Origin: Phyllobacteriaceae bacterium
GTDB taxonomy: Bacteria; Pseudomonadota; Alphaproteobacteria; Rhizobiales; Rhizobiaceae
DNA: 6,426 nucleotides
Reading direction: 5' to 3'
NCBI GenBank assembly: GCA_024645155.1
Contig: JAHEGF010000193.1
Location: 1 to 6,426, forward strand
Shown here: positions 5,395 to 6,426 of the stretch, one piece after another
Position numbering within the stretch: the stretch's first letter is position 1
Layout of the letters: every line of letters starts with the position of its first letter
Position numbers and translations under genes: made by a program
Notes under the pieces: generated by a model
Told to the model about the DNA's origin: nothing
What the model saw: the letters and a program-made list of their open reading frames with translations, nothing else
Databases searched by the model: none

Positions 5395-6426
5395 TTATTC
5401 GCCGCGCTGCTCGGCCTTCAGCCCCTTGTAGGTAGAGTACATCATGGCAAGGAGCACGAAAGCGAATGGTATACCGGTCGCCACTGCCGCCGCTTGCAAT
5501 GATCCAAGCCCACCGCCGAGCAGAAGGACAATTGCAACGAGGCCCTCGAAGATCGCCCAGAAAACACGCTGGGCAACCGGTGCATCCACCTTGCCGCCGG
5601 CTGTAATCGTGTCGATGACGAGCGAGCCGGAATCCGACGACGTGACAAAGAACACTATCACCAGCACGATGCCGACAAAAGACGCAAGCTGGGTCAACGG
5701 GAAGTCTTTCAGCATTTCAAAAAGCTTCGTCGACTGACCGGCGTCGGCAACAGCCTGGTTGCCCTGATTGACCACCTGCTCGATTGCCGCGCCGCCGAAC
5801 GACGACATCCACACGATGCAAACGACCGTCGGGATGAGAATGACGCAGATGATAAATTCGCGGACTGTGCGGCCCCTTGATACGCGGGCAATGAACATGC
5901 CGACAAACGGCGCCCAGGATATCCACCAGGCCCAGTAGAAGGCAGTCCAGCCCTGCATGAAGTTGACGTCCTCACGCCCGAACGGATTGGAAAGAGGCAG
6001 CAATGTTCCAAGATAGGCAGCCGTGTTCTCAAAGATACCTGTGACGATTACGGCAGTCGGACCGAGCACGATAATGAACAACAGCAAGAGCATTGCCAGC
6101 AACATGTTCAATTCGGATAGCCTCTTAACACCGGCGTCCAATCCGGCAACGACAGACCCGAGAGCAACCGCAGTTATTGCCAGGATCAGGATGACCTTCG
6201 CCGTGCCGGTAATTTCGATACCAAACAGGTAGTTCAACCCCGCCATTGCCTGTTCGGCACCGAAACCCAGTGACGTGGCAAGTCCGAATAGCGTGGCGAA
6301 TACGGCGAGCGTATCGATGATGTGGCCCGGCCATCCCCAGACCCGTTCGCCAAGGATCGGATAAAACGCGGAGCGCAGCGTGAGCGGAAGGCCACGGTTA
6401 TAGGTAAAGAACGCAAGCGCCAGGGC
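5395..6426 (-). CDS. BCCT family (betaine/choline/carnitine) transporter, N-terminus outside window
   Basis: The reading frame is open from the right edge; 343 residues plus a TAA stop are visible. Full-length family members have 500-700 residues, so the start and first few membrane segments are missing. An ATG at 6244-6246 is internal, because the 60 upstream codons also match the family (ATLFGLATSLGFGAEQ at 44-59). Signature motifs are GWTAFYWAWWISWAPFVGMF (159-178), whose Trp cluster matches the aromatic substrate box of BetP, then ARVSRGRTVREF (180-191) and TSSDSGSLVIDTITAGG (262-278). These proteins import quaternary ammonium compounds with Na+ or H+, or exchange them. The C-terminal tail after the last membrane segment is very short (about 14 residues, STYKGLKAEQRGE), unlike the long osmosensing tail of BetP, so uptake may not be osmotically gated in that way. 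A strong terminator follows. Family certain; substrate not determined. Confidence 0.95.
   Translation of the reverse strand, partial: ALALAFFTYNRGLPLTLRSAFYPILGERVWGWPGHIIDTLAVFATLFGLATSLGFGAEQAMAGLNYLFGIEITGTAKVILILAITAVALGSVVAGLDAGVKRLSELNMLLAMLLLLFIIVLGPTAVIVTGIFENTAAYLGTLLPLSNPFGREDVNFMQGWTAFYWAWWISWAPFVGMFIARVSRGRTVREFIICVILIPTVVCIVWMSSFGGAAIEQVVNQGNQAVADAGQSTKLFEMLKDFPLTQLASFVGIVLVIVFFVTSSDSGSLVIDTITAGGKVDAPVAQRVFWAIFEGLVAIVLLLGGGLGSLQAAAVATGIPFAFVLLAMMYSTYKGLKAEQRGE

Overview
The window looks like ordinary chromosomal DNA from an alphaproteobacterium, most likely of the order Hyphomicrobiales (Rhizobiales). The evidence is a Der GTPase with alphaproteobacterial features, a BacA-type peptide transporter, an NnrU-family membrane protein, a small DksA/TraR-type zinc-finger protein and fairly high GC content. 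No rRNA, tRNA, CRISPR array, insertion sequence or phage gene was seen. Genus and species cannot be fixed from the sequence alone.

Layout, left to right. Positions 1-909 (minus) hold the first 303 residues of der, the ribosome-assembly GTPase, cut by the left edge. Immediately upstream of it on the same strand (916-1581) lies a membrane-anchored TPR protein of the YfgM type, which forms a tight two-gene unit with der behind a probable promoter near 1653-1681. An NnrU-family membrane protein follows (1689-2270, minus). It diverges from a small DksA/TraR-type zinc-finger regulator (2379-2714, plus), with a 108-base promoter region between them. The regulator converges, with only 6 bases between stop codons, on a bacA/sbmA peptide transporter (2721-4025, minus, GTG start). 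Next come a YbfB/YjiJ-family MFS transporter (4111-5271, minus), a strong intrinsic terminator (5344-5372), and a BCCT-family betaine/choline/carnitine-type transporter (5395 to the right edge, minus, start outside the window).

The genes fall into a housekeeping block (YfgM-like protein and Der) and an envelope/transport block (NnrU, BacA, MFS, BCCT). They do not look like one pathway. BCCT suggests use or uptake of quaternary amines, and BacA suggests exposure to peptides or a need for envelope modification. A host-associated or saline lifestyle is possible but is inference only.

I found no convincing new biological system. The points worth a second look are local: bamB is missing between the YfgM-like gene and der, the first Der GTPase domain has NKSE in place of NKxD, the MFS gene may have a leaderless start, the BCCT protein has a very short C-terminal tail, BacA has a C-terminal extension, and the DksA-like protein has an atypical coiled-coil tip.
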